Shown here: in pieces, positions 9,216-18,511 of the stretch
Position numbering within the stretch: position 1 is the first letter of the stretch
Layout: each line of letters starts with the position of its first letter
Assembly (NCBI GenBank): GCA_026419775.2
Contig: JAOPGA020001186.1
Location: 1-25,552, forward strand
Reading direction: 5' to 3'
Source: Acrasis kona
Lineage: Eukaryota > Heterolobosea > Eutetramitea > Acrasida > Acrasidae
Length of the DNA stretch: 25,552 nucleotides
Notes under the pieces: model-generated
Database searches by the model: none
Seen by the model: the letters and a program-made list of their open reading frames with translations, nothing else
Told to the model about the DNA's origin: nothing
Translations under genes and position numbers: made by a program

Positions 9216-10178
9216 TTACCGATAAATATTAATGTCACTGTAATATTGCTCTGGACAACAATTCCACTCGCTCACACAATCATATAACCATCTCTTATTG
9301 ATCACTAAAATGTTCCACTCAAGGGCCCTCTGGTACTTTTCTCCCTCAGGCACGCAGCATATCAAATGTGTGTTTTCTTTTTTCGACAAGGCACCACTAT
9401 ACCTCGCACCGCTAGCTTTGATTAGGAATTTCAAGTCGTTCCTCTCTTCGCCGATGAAACCCGTCACGCTAATCACTAGTTTGCTCATGTTCGAAATTCC
9501 CATGCTGCTGACTAGTGGATAATGTATGCATGGTTTATAGGGATCCATGTATTGTTTGGTCTGTATACATTCTTCCAACCACTGAAGGCTCACGATGCGC
9601 GTCTGCGGAACGTTTAATGTGGCCCTTTCAAAATTGGGTCCCATCTGGTACGGAGTGACAAACAGAGTACAATCATTGTTAAATGTTTTAAGCAGCTATC
9701 ATGGTTAGTGATGCGCAATGGTTTTAAAAAATACCTTTCCACCCAACACTTGAACGGCCTTGTAAACGTCACCCTTGTGAAGCTCCAAAAAAGCACAATC
9801 ATCTATAAATACATTTTGTCCCTCTAGGAACTTAGGGCAGTTGGAGGCGGACGATAGGGTGTTGTTGTTGTGGGTTTGTGGCGGTTGGCCTTGCTGTGAA
9901 AGTTGACCTCGCCATTGCTGTTGAAGGTGTTGTTGTTGTAGTCTGTATTGGTTTGCTATCGACTGCTGCCTTTGATTCACATCTAACGGATTTGTTCCAC
10001 TCGGTCTAGAAATCAATGACTCCATAAGCATGTTTATGGCCGTCTGTTGGTTAGCTACGGGCCTGACATTTATATTTACAAGGGAGCTTTGAATGCTCCT
10101 GGTGGTGCTCGGCGATACGCTCAAGGGTGGTGATGATGCCTCGTTATCTTCGTTAGATATTATATGAGCACGAGACAT
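9216..10178 (-). CDS. Tandem BRCT-domain protein
   Basis: Exons 10178-9735 and 9695-9216 with a 39-nt intron; 307 residues. The N-terminal ~112 residues are Ser/Asn/Gln-rich and disordered. BRCT1 spans about 113-198 (FLEGQNVFIDD, a VLGGK glycine turn at the splice site, conserved Trp187 in VSLQWLEECI). BRCT2 spans about 218-300 (LVISVTGFIGEERNDLKFLI, SGARYSGALSKKENTHLIC, Trp284 in INKRWLYDCV). Tandem BRCTs commonly bind phosphopeptides in DNA-damage and replication checkpoint complexes; BRCT2 is most like those of TopBP1/PTIP-type proteins. The protein is much shorter than those, so I do not assign a name. It is convergent with the oxidase gene, with 30 bp between the stops. The stop is a TAA followed directly by TAAA, forming an AATAAA on the minus strand. 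Confidence 0.88.
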
Positions 10179-10344
10179 GTTGACGTGATTTGTGGGTCAA
10201 GGATAAGAGTTAAAGCTTTCTCTTTGTGTTCTGTGTAAGTCTTAATTTGGTGTTCAGCAACGAATAGATAGATTTTATTTTTTACAAAGTTATTTTTCTT
10301 TTACGCGTGGAGACAAACAGAGTAGTTTTTCGGGGTTTTGGAAA

Positions 10345-10728
10345 TCAGTGGTTGAACAACTTCACTTTTTGGTCCATCAAGTTTGTAATCCAATATTCAT
10401 TGAACTGCTTCTTGACTTGCTCATTGGACGATTGAATCTTTCCGGAACTAGTGTTAACTCTAACTTTGATACAATGTACAACCTTCTCAGTTTCAAATTT
10501 CAAATCAACGTTTTGAATGTATTCTTGCTGGGATGAATTTTGTTCAACAATGGTAAAGTTACAATATACAGCATCGGATGGTACCGGTTTTGACTCTGTG
10601 GGAATTGCAAAGCATACTTCAAATTCGTTCTCTGATCCTACTCTAAGAGGTCTGAAACTGTATGAGTAGTTCTTTAAGTCTATTGCAGCCAGTAACTCCT
10701 TCAAGAGAGAAGAATTACGATTGCTCAT
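10345..10728 (-). CDS. Small uncharacterised protein, 127 residues
   Basis: An intronless frame with a genuine ATG and a TGA stop. Predicted soluble and mixed alpha/beta: a leading helix (SLLKELLAAIDL), beta-like stretches alternating with polar residues, then a Lys/Gln-rich helix and WITNLMDQ near the end. No signal peptide, membrane segment or known motif. Its start codon lies only 60 bp from the PIG-M start on the other strand, so the two probably share a promoter. No function is proposed. Confidence 0.6.
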   Translation of the reverse strand: MSNRNSSLLKELLAAIDLKNYSYSFRPLRVGSENEFEVCFAIPTESKPVPSDAVYCNFTIVEQNSSQQEYIQNVDLKFETEKVVHCIKVRVNTSSGKIQSSNEQVKKQFNEYWITNLMDQKVKLFNH

Positions 10729-10788
10729 TCACCAGCTCTTTTACAGATTTGCTTGAAGTTATTACAAAAATTAGTTGACCAAACAACG
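10729..10788. promoter_or_regulatory. Very short divergent promoter (60 bp)
   Basis: Only 60 bp separate the start codons of the 127-residue protein and PIG-M. Both transcripts must start within it or inside the opposite gene. No motif identified. Confidence 0.35.
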
Positions 10789-12040
10789 ATGATAAGGGCA
10801 TCCTCTGCTTTTATATTTGGATCATTGATTCGCATTGCATTAGTAATATTTTCATGGTACCAAGATCAAAACTGTAAGCAAGCGACTACACATCACACTA
10901 ACAAAATTAGACACAGTAAAGTACACTGATATTGATTATGTTGTCTTCACGGATGCATCAAGATTTGTATCGGAGGGCCTTTCGCCATATGAGCGCGCAA
11001 CATATAGATATACACCAATCTTATCCTACCTGCTCCTTCCCAACATTTATCTGTTCAACAGCTTTGGGAAATTATTGTTCTGTGTTGTTGATATCTTAAC
11101 TGCTTATTTGATTTATAAGTTATTAATAAAAATTTACAGCGAGAAGAGGGCTCTTCTATGGACCTGCATCACTGTGTTATTAAATCCTATTACAATTAAT
11201 GTATCAACTCGTGGTAATGCCGATCAACTTGTTGTCTTGTTGGTTCTACTTTGCGTCAATGCATTGTTTAATGACCAGATATGGACGAGTACATTCTGGC
11301 TTGCCTTATCTGTTCATTTCAAGATTTATCCAATTATTTATGCACCTGCAATTTACTTGTATTTGACAGACTACGCAAGACGCAAGGACGCTTCATTGTT
11401 ATCTTTATTCCCTAATGTAAAGTTGTGGAAGTTTGCAATAATGGGCCTCGGTGTGCTTGCTCCACTCACAGCAGTGTTTTATGCTTTGTATGGTTATGAA
11501 TTTTTATTTGAAACCTATTTGTACCATCTAACCAGAAGTGACCCAAGACATAACTTTTCAGTTTATTTCTATCAATTATACTTACAGACTGGTGCTCAGA
11601 CAAGAATAGTGGCTCTGTTGGCATTCATACCTCAGTTTGCAGTTGTTTTTGTTGCAGCATGGAACATCATGTTGCCACGTGGATCAGCAACCTTGAGTGT
11701 AAAGGAAAGAATGAGTAGATTAATGAATTGTATGATGATCCAGACGTTCTTGTTTGTTGCCTTTAACAAAGTTTGTACCGTTCAGTACTTTGTGTGGTAC
11801 ATATCTCTACTTGGTTTTGTGTTCGAAAGGATTTATCCTCATGTTGAAACAAGAAAGTTCATCATCACAACCATTGTGTCTTCTGCAGCATGGTTCGTCG
11901 GACAAGCACTTTGGTTCTATCCCGCCTATGGTTTGGAATTTTTAGGAGAGCAGACCTTCTATCAAATCTGGCAAGCAGGTATACTTTTCTTTTTGATAAA
12001 TATCAGTATTGCAGTCGTCATACTCAGGTCAATTCATTAA
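10789..12040 (+). CDS. PIGM: GPI mannosyltransferase 1 (PIG-M)
   Basis: Exons 10789-10873 and 10911-12040 with a 37-nt intron; 404 residues, close to human PIG-M (423). PIG-M adds the first alpha-1,4-linked mannose to the GPI anchor precursor in the ER lumen, using dolichol-phosphate mannose. Seen: a first membrane segment (residues ~7-22), then YTDIDY with the catalytic DxD equivalent at Asp35/Asp37, followed by VFTDASRFVSEGLSPYERATYRYTP in two matching blocks, PNIYLFNSFGKLLF, STRGNADQL, HFKIYPIIYAPAIY, RHNFSVYFY, FNKVCTVQYFVWY, all PIG-M signatures, and roughly ten hydrophobic helices. Without the first exon the DxD motif would be missed. The stop lies 24 bp from the stop of the convergent methyltransferase gene. 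Confidence 0.95.
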
Positions 12041-12064
12041 AACAAGTTTTTGATCAAATAACAT

Positions 12065-14191
12065 TTATTGTGTTTCTTCTTTCTTTTCTTGTTCGTCAAA
12101 AGTATCTTTCTGTTCTTCATTAAAAGTATCTTCTGCAAGCATCCTATTGGCTCTGATCCTTTGTCTCTTTTCCCTCCTGTTCCTTTCAAATATTTCGTCT
12201 TGAACATTTCTTGGGTACTCCATTACACATGCAAACATTCCATCGTGTTTTCCGACTTCAGGTAATAATGTTAACGTATCAACCACATCCAGCTTGTATC
12301 TCTTCTTAAAGTGTTCTATTTGCTTGTCATTCTCAACCTTTAGTACGCTACATGTTGAATATACAATTTTCCCTCCATTCATTCTTAAGAAAGCCAAGGC
12401 CTTGTCGAAGATTTCTCTTTGTAGTTTTGTTACTTGGTCAATGTATGCTTGTGAGACTTTGAAACGGATCTCTGGATTTCTACGAATGGTTCCTGTTCCT
12501 GAGCAAGGTACGTCCACAAGGATCCAATCCATCTTGTTCTTTAATTTTTGCAAGTGAGGATGTTCCACTCCTATTGGCATTACATTTTCTATCCCAGCCC
12601 TTCTTAATCTCTTCTTGCTCTCTATCAGCATTTCTTCACGAATGTCTGTCATGTGTATGGTACCCTTTCCTTGCATCTTATGAGCAAAGGCTAATGTTTT
12701 ACCTCCTGCGCCACAACAATAATCTAAAACTAAATCACCAGGTTTCACATCCAATAGAGCTGACACCAACTGAGATGCTTCATCTTGCACTTCAAAAAAT
12801 CCATTCTGATACTCTTCAACGGCTCTAAAGTTATGGCGCTTTGAGAATCTTACACCCAAAGGAGATTTTTCTAATAATGAAATGCCATCCTTTTCTAATT
12901 GCATAATTCTTCTCTGCTCTTTGATGTGTTCCTTCTCTTCTTCAGGCATTTGTTCGAACATCTCTTGTAGTTTTTTACTCGGAGGACCATACTTGTTGAG
13001 CATGTGGTTCATAAAACTTTCCCGAGATTTATTTTTAAGAGGATTGATTCTGGCATGGATGGGAGCTTGCGTATTGTTCACAATACAAAGATCAATGGCA
13101 GTCTCCTTTCCATAGCCTTCGACGAGAGAGTCAAAAAATTCTGCTGGACAACCAAGAAGAATATTAACAGGGGCGTCATGACAATAAATTAAACTCAATG
13201 ACAGCAAGTGAGCGATCGGTAAATGTTCAATGAAAGATTTATCTTCCCTATTATAATCTACAAATTCCAGACGCAACCTTTCCATGAGATTAAGCACTGC
13301 TTTTGAACTACTCAAATGATTCAACTTTTGTTTAATGGACTTGTAAATGTTATAACGAAGACGCATTTGTACAATATCCTCTTGGACTTGCTTGTCCAGG
13401 AACATTTCTTGCTGTTTAAATTTTATTTCACTATTTTTTTTATTAACATCATCAAGTTGCTTCTTCAATGTTTCTTGCTTGGCTTTATTAGGAGTTCCCA
13501 GGTAACCTTCTTTTCTCTTCTCTCTTGTCAACTTCTTCCTGGTCTTGCTTGAATCAACAATCTCATCATGTAGTTGTTGTCTCATGTTGTTGGTGTGAAG
13601 GCGTTGTTGTTTTCGAATGTCATGAAGAGGTCTTTCCAGCAGAGGTTTGGCTGTCTTCATGATGTGTTGTAAAAGTAACTGCCAACGAACCATTTCAAAC
13701 ACTGTGTTGGTGATGGTATGTCTGTTGTGCATGCCTATTCCTAGTGTATGCCTCAAATAATTACTAATGAAAATGTCGAGCGCAGCATTTGGATTTGTAA
13801 CCAAGTATTGATAGTATTTATAAAGTATTGTAACGACGTGTCGCTCGACGAATGAGATCTTGACTGGATTGCCATACTCATCGACTCCAACTTGTGATTC
13901 CCTTAATTGAAGTTTTTCTGCTTTTGTTTTTTCTCTTTCTTCTTTTTGTTGAGGGGTACGTTTCTCGACTTTTGTAGGAGTTTCAGCAATCTTTTTAGAT
14001 TTTGCAACTTTAGATCTGAAAAGTGCCTCTTTTTTTCGAAATGAAGCAGCGGTGTCCTTGAAAAGTAGTGCATTATTCTTCATGGATTTCAATTTGGTCA
14101 TTCTTTTAACTGATACATATGAGCGAACATTTGTAGGGTTCGTTATCGATAAAAATTGAGTGCTCCTGATCAATCCTGCCGCACGAAGCAT
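12065..14191 (-). CDS. NSUN/RsmB-type RNA (cytosine-5) methyltransferase, probably mitochondrial
   Basis: An intronless frame of 708 residues. The enzyme transfers a methyl group from SAM to C5 of cytosine in rRNA or tRNA. Seen: N-terminal NusB-like helical part (NPNAALDIFISNYLRHTLG near residue 140), SAM motif I DYCCGAGGKT (~490-499), motif IV DVPCSGTGTIRRNPE (Cys563) and motif VI YSTCSVLKVEN (Cys614); the two cysteines are the release and nucleophile residues of this family. The first ~50 residues are rich in Arg, Lys, Ser and Thr with no acidic residue until Asp46, as in mitochondrial presequences. Residues 60-100 and ~225-290 are charged, coiled-coil-like; the C-terminal ~40 residues are charged and disordered. 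DYCxGAGGKT and GTIRRNPE are nearer to bacterial RsmB-like proteins than to cytosolic NSUN2 or NOP2, so a mitochondrial or bacterial origin is inferred. The TAA overlaps an AATAAA. Confidence 0.92.
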   Translation of the reverse strand: MLRAAGLIRSTQFLSITNPTNVRSYVSVKRMTKLKSMKNNALLFKDTAASFRKKEALFRSKVAKSKKIAETPTKVEKRTPQQKEEREKTKAEKLQLRESQVGVDEYGNPVKISFVERHVVTILYKYYQYLVTNPNAALDIFISNYLRHTLGIGMHNRHTITNTVFEMVRWQLLLQHIMKTAKPLLERPLHDIRKQQRLHTNNMRQQLHDEIVDSSKTRKKLTREKRKEGYLGTPNKAKQETLKKQLDDVNKKNSEIKFKQQEMFLDKQVQEDIVQMRLRYNIYKSIKQKLNHLSSSKAVLNLMERLRLEFVDYNREDKSFIEHLPIAHLLSLSLIYCHDAPVNILLGCPAEFFDSLVEGYGKETAIDLCIVNNTQAPIHARINPLKNKSRESFMNHMLNKYGPPSKKLQEMFEQMPEEEKEHIKEQRRIMQLEKDGISLLEKSPLGVRFSKRHNFRAVEEYQNGFFEVQDEASQLVSALLDVKPGDLVLDYCCGAGGKTLAFAHKMQGKGTIHMTDIREEMLIESKKRLRRAGIENVMPIGVEHPHLQKLKNKMDWILVDVPCSGTGTIRRNPEIRFKVSQAYIDQVTKLQREIFDKALAFLRMNGGKIVYSTCSVLKVENDKQIEHFKKRYKLDVVDTLTLLPEVGKHDGMFACVMEYPRNVQDEIFERNRREKRQRIRANRMLAEDTFNEEQKDTFDEQEKKEETQ

Positions 14192-14287
14192 GTGAAATGG
14201 TTATTTGAATCAATGTGTAGTTGACCAGGACTAGACAAGCAAAACAAGAAACAATCACAAGCAGTCAATGAAAATGGAAGTGAATTT

Positions 14288-15349
14288 TTATTTGTTATCG
14301 TAGCTCATCTTTAGTAAGTTACCGTTTTGATCGACGGAGTACACTTCTTTCCTTTCCTTGTAGGCAGAAACATTCAAAAGATGATATTCTTCCGTGGTTT
14401 CATTTTTGCCGAGATCTTGAAGCACAAAATGGTCTCCTCCGTTCCACTTCATTAACCTAAACTATATTAGCTGAACAACAAAACTGATTTTTTATTTACC
14501 TCCCGTCCTTCTTACGTACAGCATATACTGCATTATCACGCGTCACGCTCAAGTCATTCACAATTATATCATACATTATCCACAAATCATTAAAATGATC
14601 GAACCGATGCGCTCTGTCATCCAGTCCCACGGCCCAAAGTTCAACTTTCCTTAGCAAATGCTTGCTGCCCGTTGATATCTTCTTCATTTTTTGATTTCCG
14701 ACGGGAATCCAGGTGGCTTTTGATTTCATCGGACCTATTCCTCTTTTTGCGAACAGAACCGTACCATCTTCGGCCAGTCCGTATACTTTTCTCTTGCTCA
14801 TGGCGCTGACTTGTCTTAGTCGTTGTGTGTCGTTGGGTATAAATAGCTTTTGTGATTTGTTCAATTTGTTCCAGCAGTACAGCAGCCTGTCCGTTCCTAT
14901 TGCGAATAAAGTGGTCTTGACGCTGCAAATGTCTATGAAGCGCTGGCCGGCTGTATCGAAAAAATTCCATTCCAGACGATTGCGGGATCTGTCGATGAGT
15001 TTGAAAATTTGCCCGCCTCTAGTGAGGCCGAAGATTGATTCTTTTGCACCAACGGCACATACTTGTATGTGGTCAACTGTCGTTCTAACACATTAGTGAG
15101 AATAGAAAACGAGAGTGGGTCATACGTTTCTGGATCCCATTCTGTTGGAAGTATGTCAAAACATCCAGAGTCGTTTGTTATTCTCAAAGGCGTGCTTAAG
15201 TAGTGCTCTTTGTTCTCTGATTTCTCAGGTGCACCTACGGCAGGGATCAAAACCATATCGCTCCCTCCATTGGTTTGATCAACTGTGAATTTATTGATGA
15301 TGTGTGATGAACCTGGTGAGTTTATGCTAGGCTCTTGTACAATGTTCAT
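14288..15349 (-). CDS. Tectonin beta-propeller repeat protein
   Basis: Exons 15349-15126, 15084-14500 and 14456-14288, with introns of 41 and 43 nt; 325 residues from ATG 15349. The frame is open further upstream (to 15433) but without an ATG. Tectonin (TECPR) repeats form a beta-propeller; members act as lectin-like or autophagy/phagosome proteins. Seen: at least five repeat units of the form [VI]-[AS]-x-x ... [LIV]-[FYW]-[AG]-[LIV] ... G-x-[LIV]-[FY]: HIQVCAVGAKESIFGLTRGG, FIDICSVKTTLFAIGTDRLL, RQVSAMSKRKVYGLAEDGT, MKKISTGSKHLLRKVELWAV, and NDLSVTRDNAVYAVRKKDG, plus WNFFDTAGQ and WIPVGNQKM strand links. The first ~70 residues are polar. No signal peptide. The TAA stop overlaps an AATAAA. 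Exact substrate or partner cannot be inferred. Confidence 0.75.
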
Positions 15350-15606
15350 TAATTTGTTGTTATTTTTAGAAAGATTGTATTTAATGCTTATAAATAACGT
15401 GAATCTAATTAAAATATCAAAAATACTCCGCAATTTTCAAAAAACCGCAAGGATATCTCCAGAAGTCTCTAAGAGGTAATGCGTACCAGGTTATTCGGAG
15501 ATTTTCAACTTCTACATGAACGTAGTGATAGTCATGGAGCCTATGGTTGTGATAAATGTTTAGTGGAGTCATCTACTTTAAATCTAATTTATTCTCAATT
15601 AAATCT

Positions 15607-16780
15607 TTAGTTCCTGTTAAACCTACCCCTTTGTTGGAATGCACTAGCAGACTTAAGTGCCAGTGGAAGTACTCTCTGACGTTGAGGAGGAGCCTCTTGA
15701 CGTCTTTGTGGTGGTCTCTGAGGCACTTCATCTTGATTGTTTTGTTGTATCGAGTCCAAAAAGCTTTGGGCATCTTTCTTAGTTAACATAATACCCTTCT
15801 CTTGGACCTCTTCTAATATTTGAGTATTCATCTCCTTGACCCATATCTTTTTATCTTCGTTCCAGCTTGATAATTGTAAAGGACCAGTTGATTTGTAAAT
15901 CTTTCCATCCATCACAGCAAACTCAGATTTCTTAGGCAGAGGACATGTTTGGAACTTTGACTTGCTAGTGTAGTACTCTGGCACTCTAGACATTCCAAGA
16001 GCAAAAGCCAGCTTCTGTTCGGTGATAATATCTCTTGCTTGAGTAGGGTCTCTAAGTTCTCTAGCCTCCTCATAGATCTTATGTGTATACTCTTTGGGAC
16101 AAGCCTCAGTACCATCCATCACATCCTTGAAGTGCACCTGAATCTCAGCAATTAGCGAGAGAGATTTATGCCTGAGTAGAAGTAGAAGATGGTGACCAAC
16201 GTATCCCAAGGAGGATCCTTCGAATAGGAACTTGTTGTCTAAATGGATCTGGTATCCTCGAACCTCCGATAAGCGGATCAAAGCGTTGAGAGTTGTGCGA
16301 AGAGATGGGAGGTCTTTGACAATAATAGTTCCCCTCAGCATATCACCAATCCTTTCTGCAGGGTTCTCAACACCCTTATCCTTCAATCTCCTAAATTTAC
16401 TTGCGACAGAGGATGCGCTCTTCATCATACAACAGTTATTGATTCCAAACGTTGCAACTGCACCTGGAACGTTGGATGTAGCATCCTTGATTAGCCTGGT
16501 GTATAGTGGTTTAAAATAGTCAGCAAGGTTGCGGACTTCTTCCTCGGTGTTAGCTGTGTTTTTCCATTTGGCGGCTTCAACACCAGAGAATGGACTGGAG
16601 ATATCTGCAGTATTGCACCCAATGCTGGATCTCAGTGACTCCCACTCATCTTTGACAACTTCGCTGATAGGTCCTTTGTTTTCAAGAGTAGATTTGTACT
16701 GTTTCAGCTCATCAAAAAAACCGCTGTATGCATTGGGCAAGCAGAGTGATGAGAAAGCAGATGATAACTTGAGTGATCAT
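15607..16780 (-). CDS. RelA/SpoT-like nucleotidyltransferase-fold protein with likely signal peptide
   Basis: A 377-codon frame runs 16740-15607 but opens at a TTG, not an ATG. Upstream, ATG 16780 in a neighbouring frame encodes a textbook signal peptide (MITQVIICFLITLLAQC) that meets the long frame at a run of seven T on the minus strand (16720-16714); a one-base difference there would join them, so the true start is probably 16780. Seen (numbering from 16740): KSASSVASKFRRL, then IGDMLRGTIIV with Asp133, a GYVGHH turn (179-184), AEIQVHF with Glu199, and HKIYEEAR (220-227). This is the order in RelA/SpoT synthetase domains, where the Asp and the Glu of EIQ bind magnesium. RelA/SpoT enzymes make (p)ppGpp, but many divergent homologues have unknown roles, and I do not assert alarmone synthesis. 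The C-terminus is Gln/Pro/Arg-rich and disordered. Confidence 0.65.
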
Positions 16781-17140
16781 GTTGGATTAGATTTTTGTCG
16801 AATACACAGGCCTAAATTGAAATGACTTTTATGGTGCTAAACGATCATAAAAATACTTATCCAATCAAATTTTGATGCCAACAACATTTTAGTCATTGAT
16901 GGCGCAAACTTTGTAACATATTGGGTCGAATTTGATTTAATACTCCATCATGTTAAAACAATTTTTTTAATCCTACAAAAGAACTAACAATCATTAAATT
17001 AGTATATGACAAAACACGATCAATTTTAATGTCTATATAATTAATTCAAGTTCTTTTAAAGTGCTAATTGTAAGTCAGTTTGCATTCGAACAATCAAAAA
17101 TCGATGGACAACCATCAAACCTTCTAATTAGAAACAAAGT
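16781..17140. promoter_or_regulatory. Divergent upstream region, nothing recognised
   Basis: 360 bp between the RelA/SpoT-like start and the small membrane protein start. Very AT-rich (a TATATAAT at 17034-17041 is a TATA-like possibility for the plus-strand gene, about 100 bp upstream). No RNA gene or open frame of note. Confidence 0.35.
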
Positions 17141-17659
17141 ATGAAGGCTTTCATTTTGATACTGCTTGTCGCAGTTTGTTTCGTCACCGCTGAATACTTG
17201 ACATATCCAAAATGCACTAAAGACCACACGGATGTTCTCGAAGCACGGTCTTCTATCGTCATTTGTGAACCAAACAGATTATTTAGAAATGCCACTTTCA
17301 CGTATACCGTAGCAAATAAACTACCCTCACCGCCCACAGTACTGGTCTCTATATACACTTCAGCCACAGCCCCAATAACATTTACCAACGATGGAGAGTC
17401 AGCAACCTTGCAAGTTACATTCGACGTTCCAACCATCATCACTAAGATCATGGTGACAAACAAGAACTTAATTTCTGATATAACATCCGTTCGCACCGAT
17501 TTGAAATATCTTATCATAGAAGAGCCTTCAGTGCCAGCTAATGTTAAATTAGCTTTGGGATTGAGTTTTGGAACACTCGGAATTCTTATTTTAGTTGGAG
17601 GTGTTACTTTATTAGCCTGCTTCTTGGGTAAAAAGAAATTCGAATATGAATCATTTTAA
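17141..17659 (+). CDS. Small type I membrane protein, secreted ectodomain
   Basis: 172 residues, no intron. Seen: a signal peptide (MKAFILILLVAVCFVTA, cleavage expected after Ala17), an ectodomain of ~115 residues with two cysteines (25 and 42, likely one disulphide), an NAT N-glycosylation site and many Thr/Val/Ile residues suggesting a beta-sandwich, then a membrane helix (~135-160, LALGLSFGTLGILILVGGVTLL) and a short basic tail KKKFEYESF that could be a tyrosine-based sorting signal. No family recognised. Probably a surface or endolysosomal protein by topology alone. Confidence 0.75.
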   Translation: MKAFILILLVAVCFVTAEYLTYPKCTKDHTDVLEARSSIVICEPNRLFRNATFTYTVANKLPSPPTVLVSIYTSATAPITFTNDGESATLQVTFDVPTIITKIMVTNKNLISDITSVRTDLKYLIIEEPSVPANVKLALGLSFGTLGILILVGGVTLLACFLGKKKFEYESF

Positions 17660-17790
17660 AACAATCTTTATTAAAGCAATTTATTTTCATTACTTTTTGT
17701 TACATTTTACATCTATATGTCAATTACTCTAGAAAAATAATTTATTTGAAATGTAAACTGATCGAACTCATACTGTTAAAAAAATGTTTC

Positions 17791-18511
17791 TTATTTATAT
17801 AGAGGTAATTTAGTATGTAAGAACCAAAAGAAGGCTGCTATAAGTCCGCTTGGTTTTGGTTTGGTTTCATCGAAAAGAAAATCATTAACCTGTGAAAGTG
17901 GAAGGAAGTATAATTCAATCAACTCATTATCCACTCCACCACCCTCATTTACTTTCATGTCCTCTTCGACTTCTGCGTAGTAGAGAGATTGGATTTGACC
18001 CATTGAACCTGTTCCAACGTACGCCTTTATCACAAGAGTTAAGACAAGAAACAATAATTTTAATTACCGTTGTTATTTTTTCTATACGATCTATGGGCAC
18101 ATCGTAACCACATTCTTCTAGGATTTCTTCGCGACATATTTCAAGATCGCTTTTACCCTCTTTATCAATAAGACCTGCACAAAGTTCGTATGTCACACCA
18201 CCCAAGGATTTCAGCTCCTCTTTTTCTTGGTGTTTTGTATAAACTGGTGGACGAAACTGTTTCACCAAAGTAAAGTTTTTTTTGGTCTTATTATACTGCA
18301 GGATGGCAACACAGTTTGAAGCATCAACAATATCCCAGGCCTTCTTGATGCCATTTTGAGTATAATGCATCCTTCTGACACTTAAAAACTTGCTTTTAAC
18401 ATTCTCCTCGTAACTTATGTTATTGATATCTTCCATATTGCTGCCAGTAGAATAAGCTCTCAAAATTGATGGGATACTTTACCTGTTGAAAATTCGAATG
18501 AGTCTAATCAT
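17791..18511 (-). CDS. Nudix hydrolase, NUDT14-like UDP-/ADP-sugar pyrophosphatase
   Basis: Best model: exons 18511-18483, 18440-18068 and 18024-17791 with introns of 42 and 43 nt; 211 residues. The first exon (MIRLIRIFN) is inferred from fitting splice sites; if wrong, translation starts at ATG 18436 (MEDINN). NUDT14-type enzymes cleave UDP-glucose or ADP-ribose into the sugar phosphate and nucleoside monophosphate. Seen: FTLVKQFRPPVY, the substrate strand of nucleoside-diphosphate-sugar pyrophosphatases; TYELCAGLIDKEG then EEILEECGY, a Nudix box (~98-122) with the metal-binding EExxEE core present but Glu in place of the first Arg/Lys; after the splice AYVGTGSMGQIQSLYYAEV and GGGVDNELIELYFLPL, matching NUDT14 GLTGSRQTMFYTEV and ELIEVVHLPL. 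Convergent with the membrane-protein gene. Confidence 0.88.

Noticed and set aside
15479-15610. 43-residue plus-strand frame with a CDKC pair
   Set aside because: Composition looks protein-like but it is short, unsupported by any family, and its end overlaps the stop of the RelA/SpoT-like gene.
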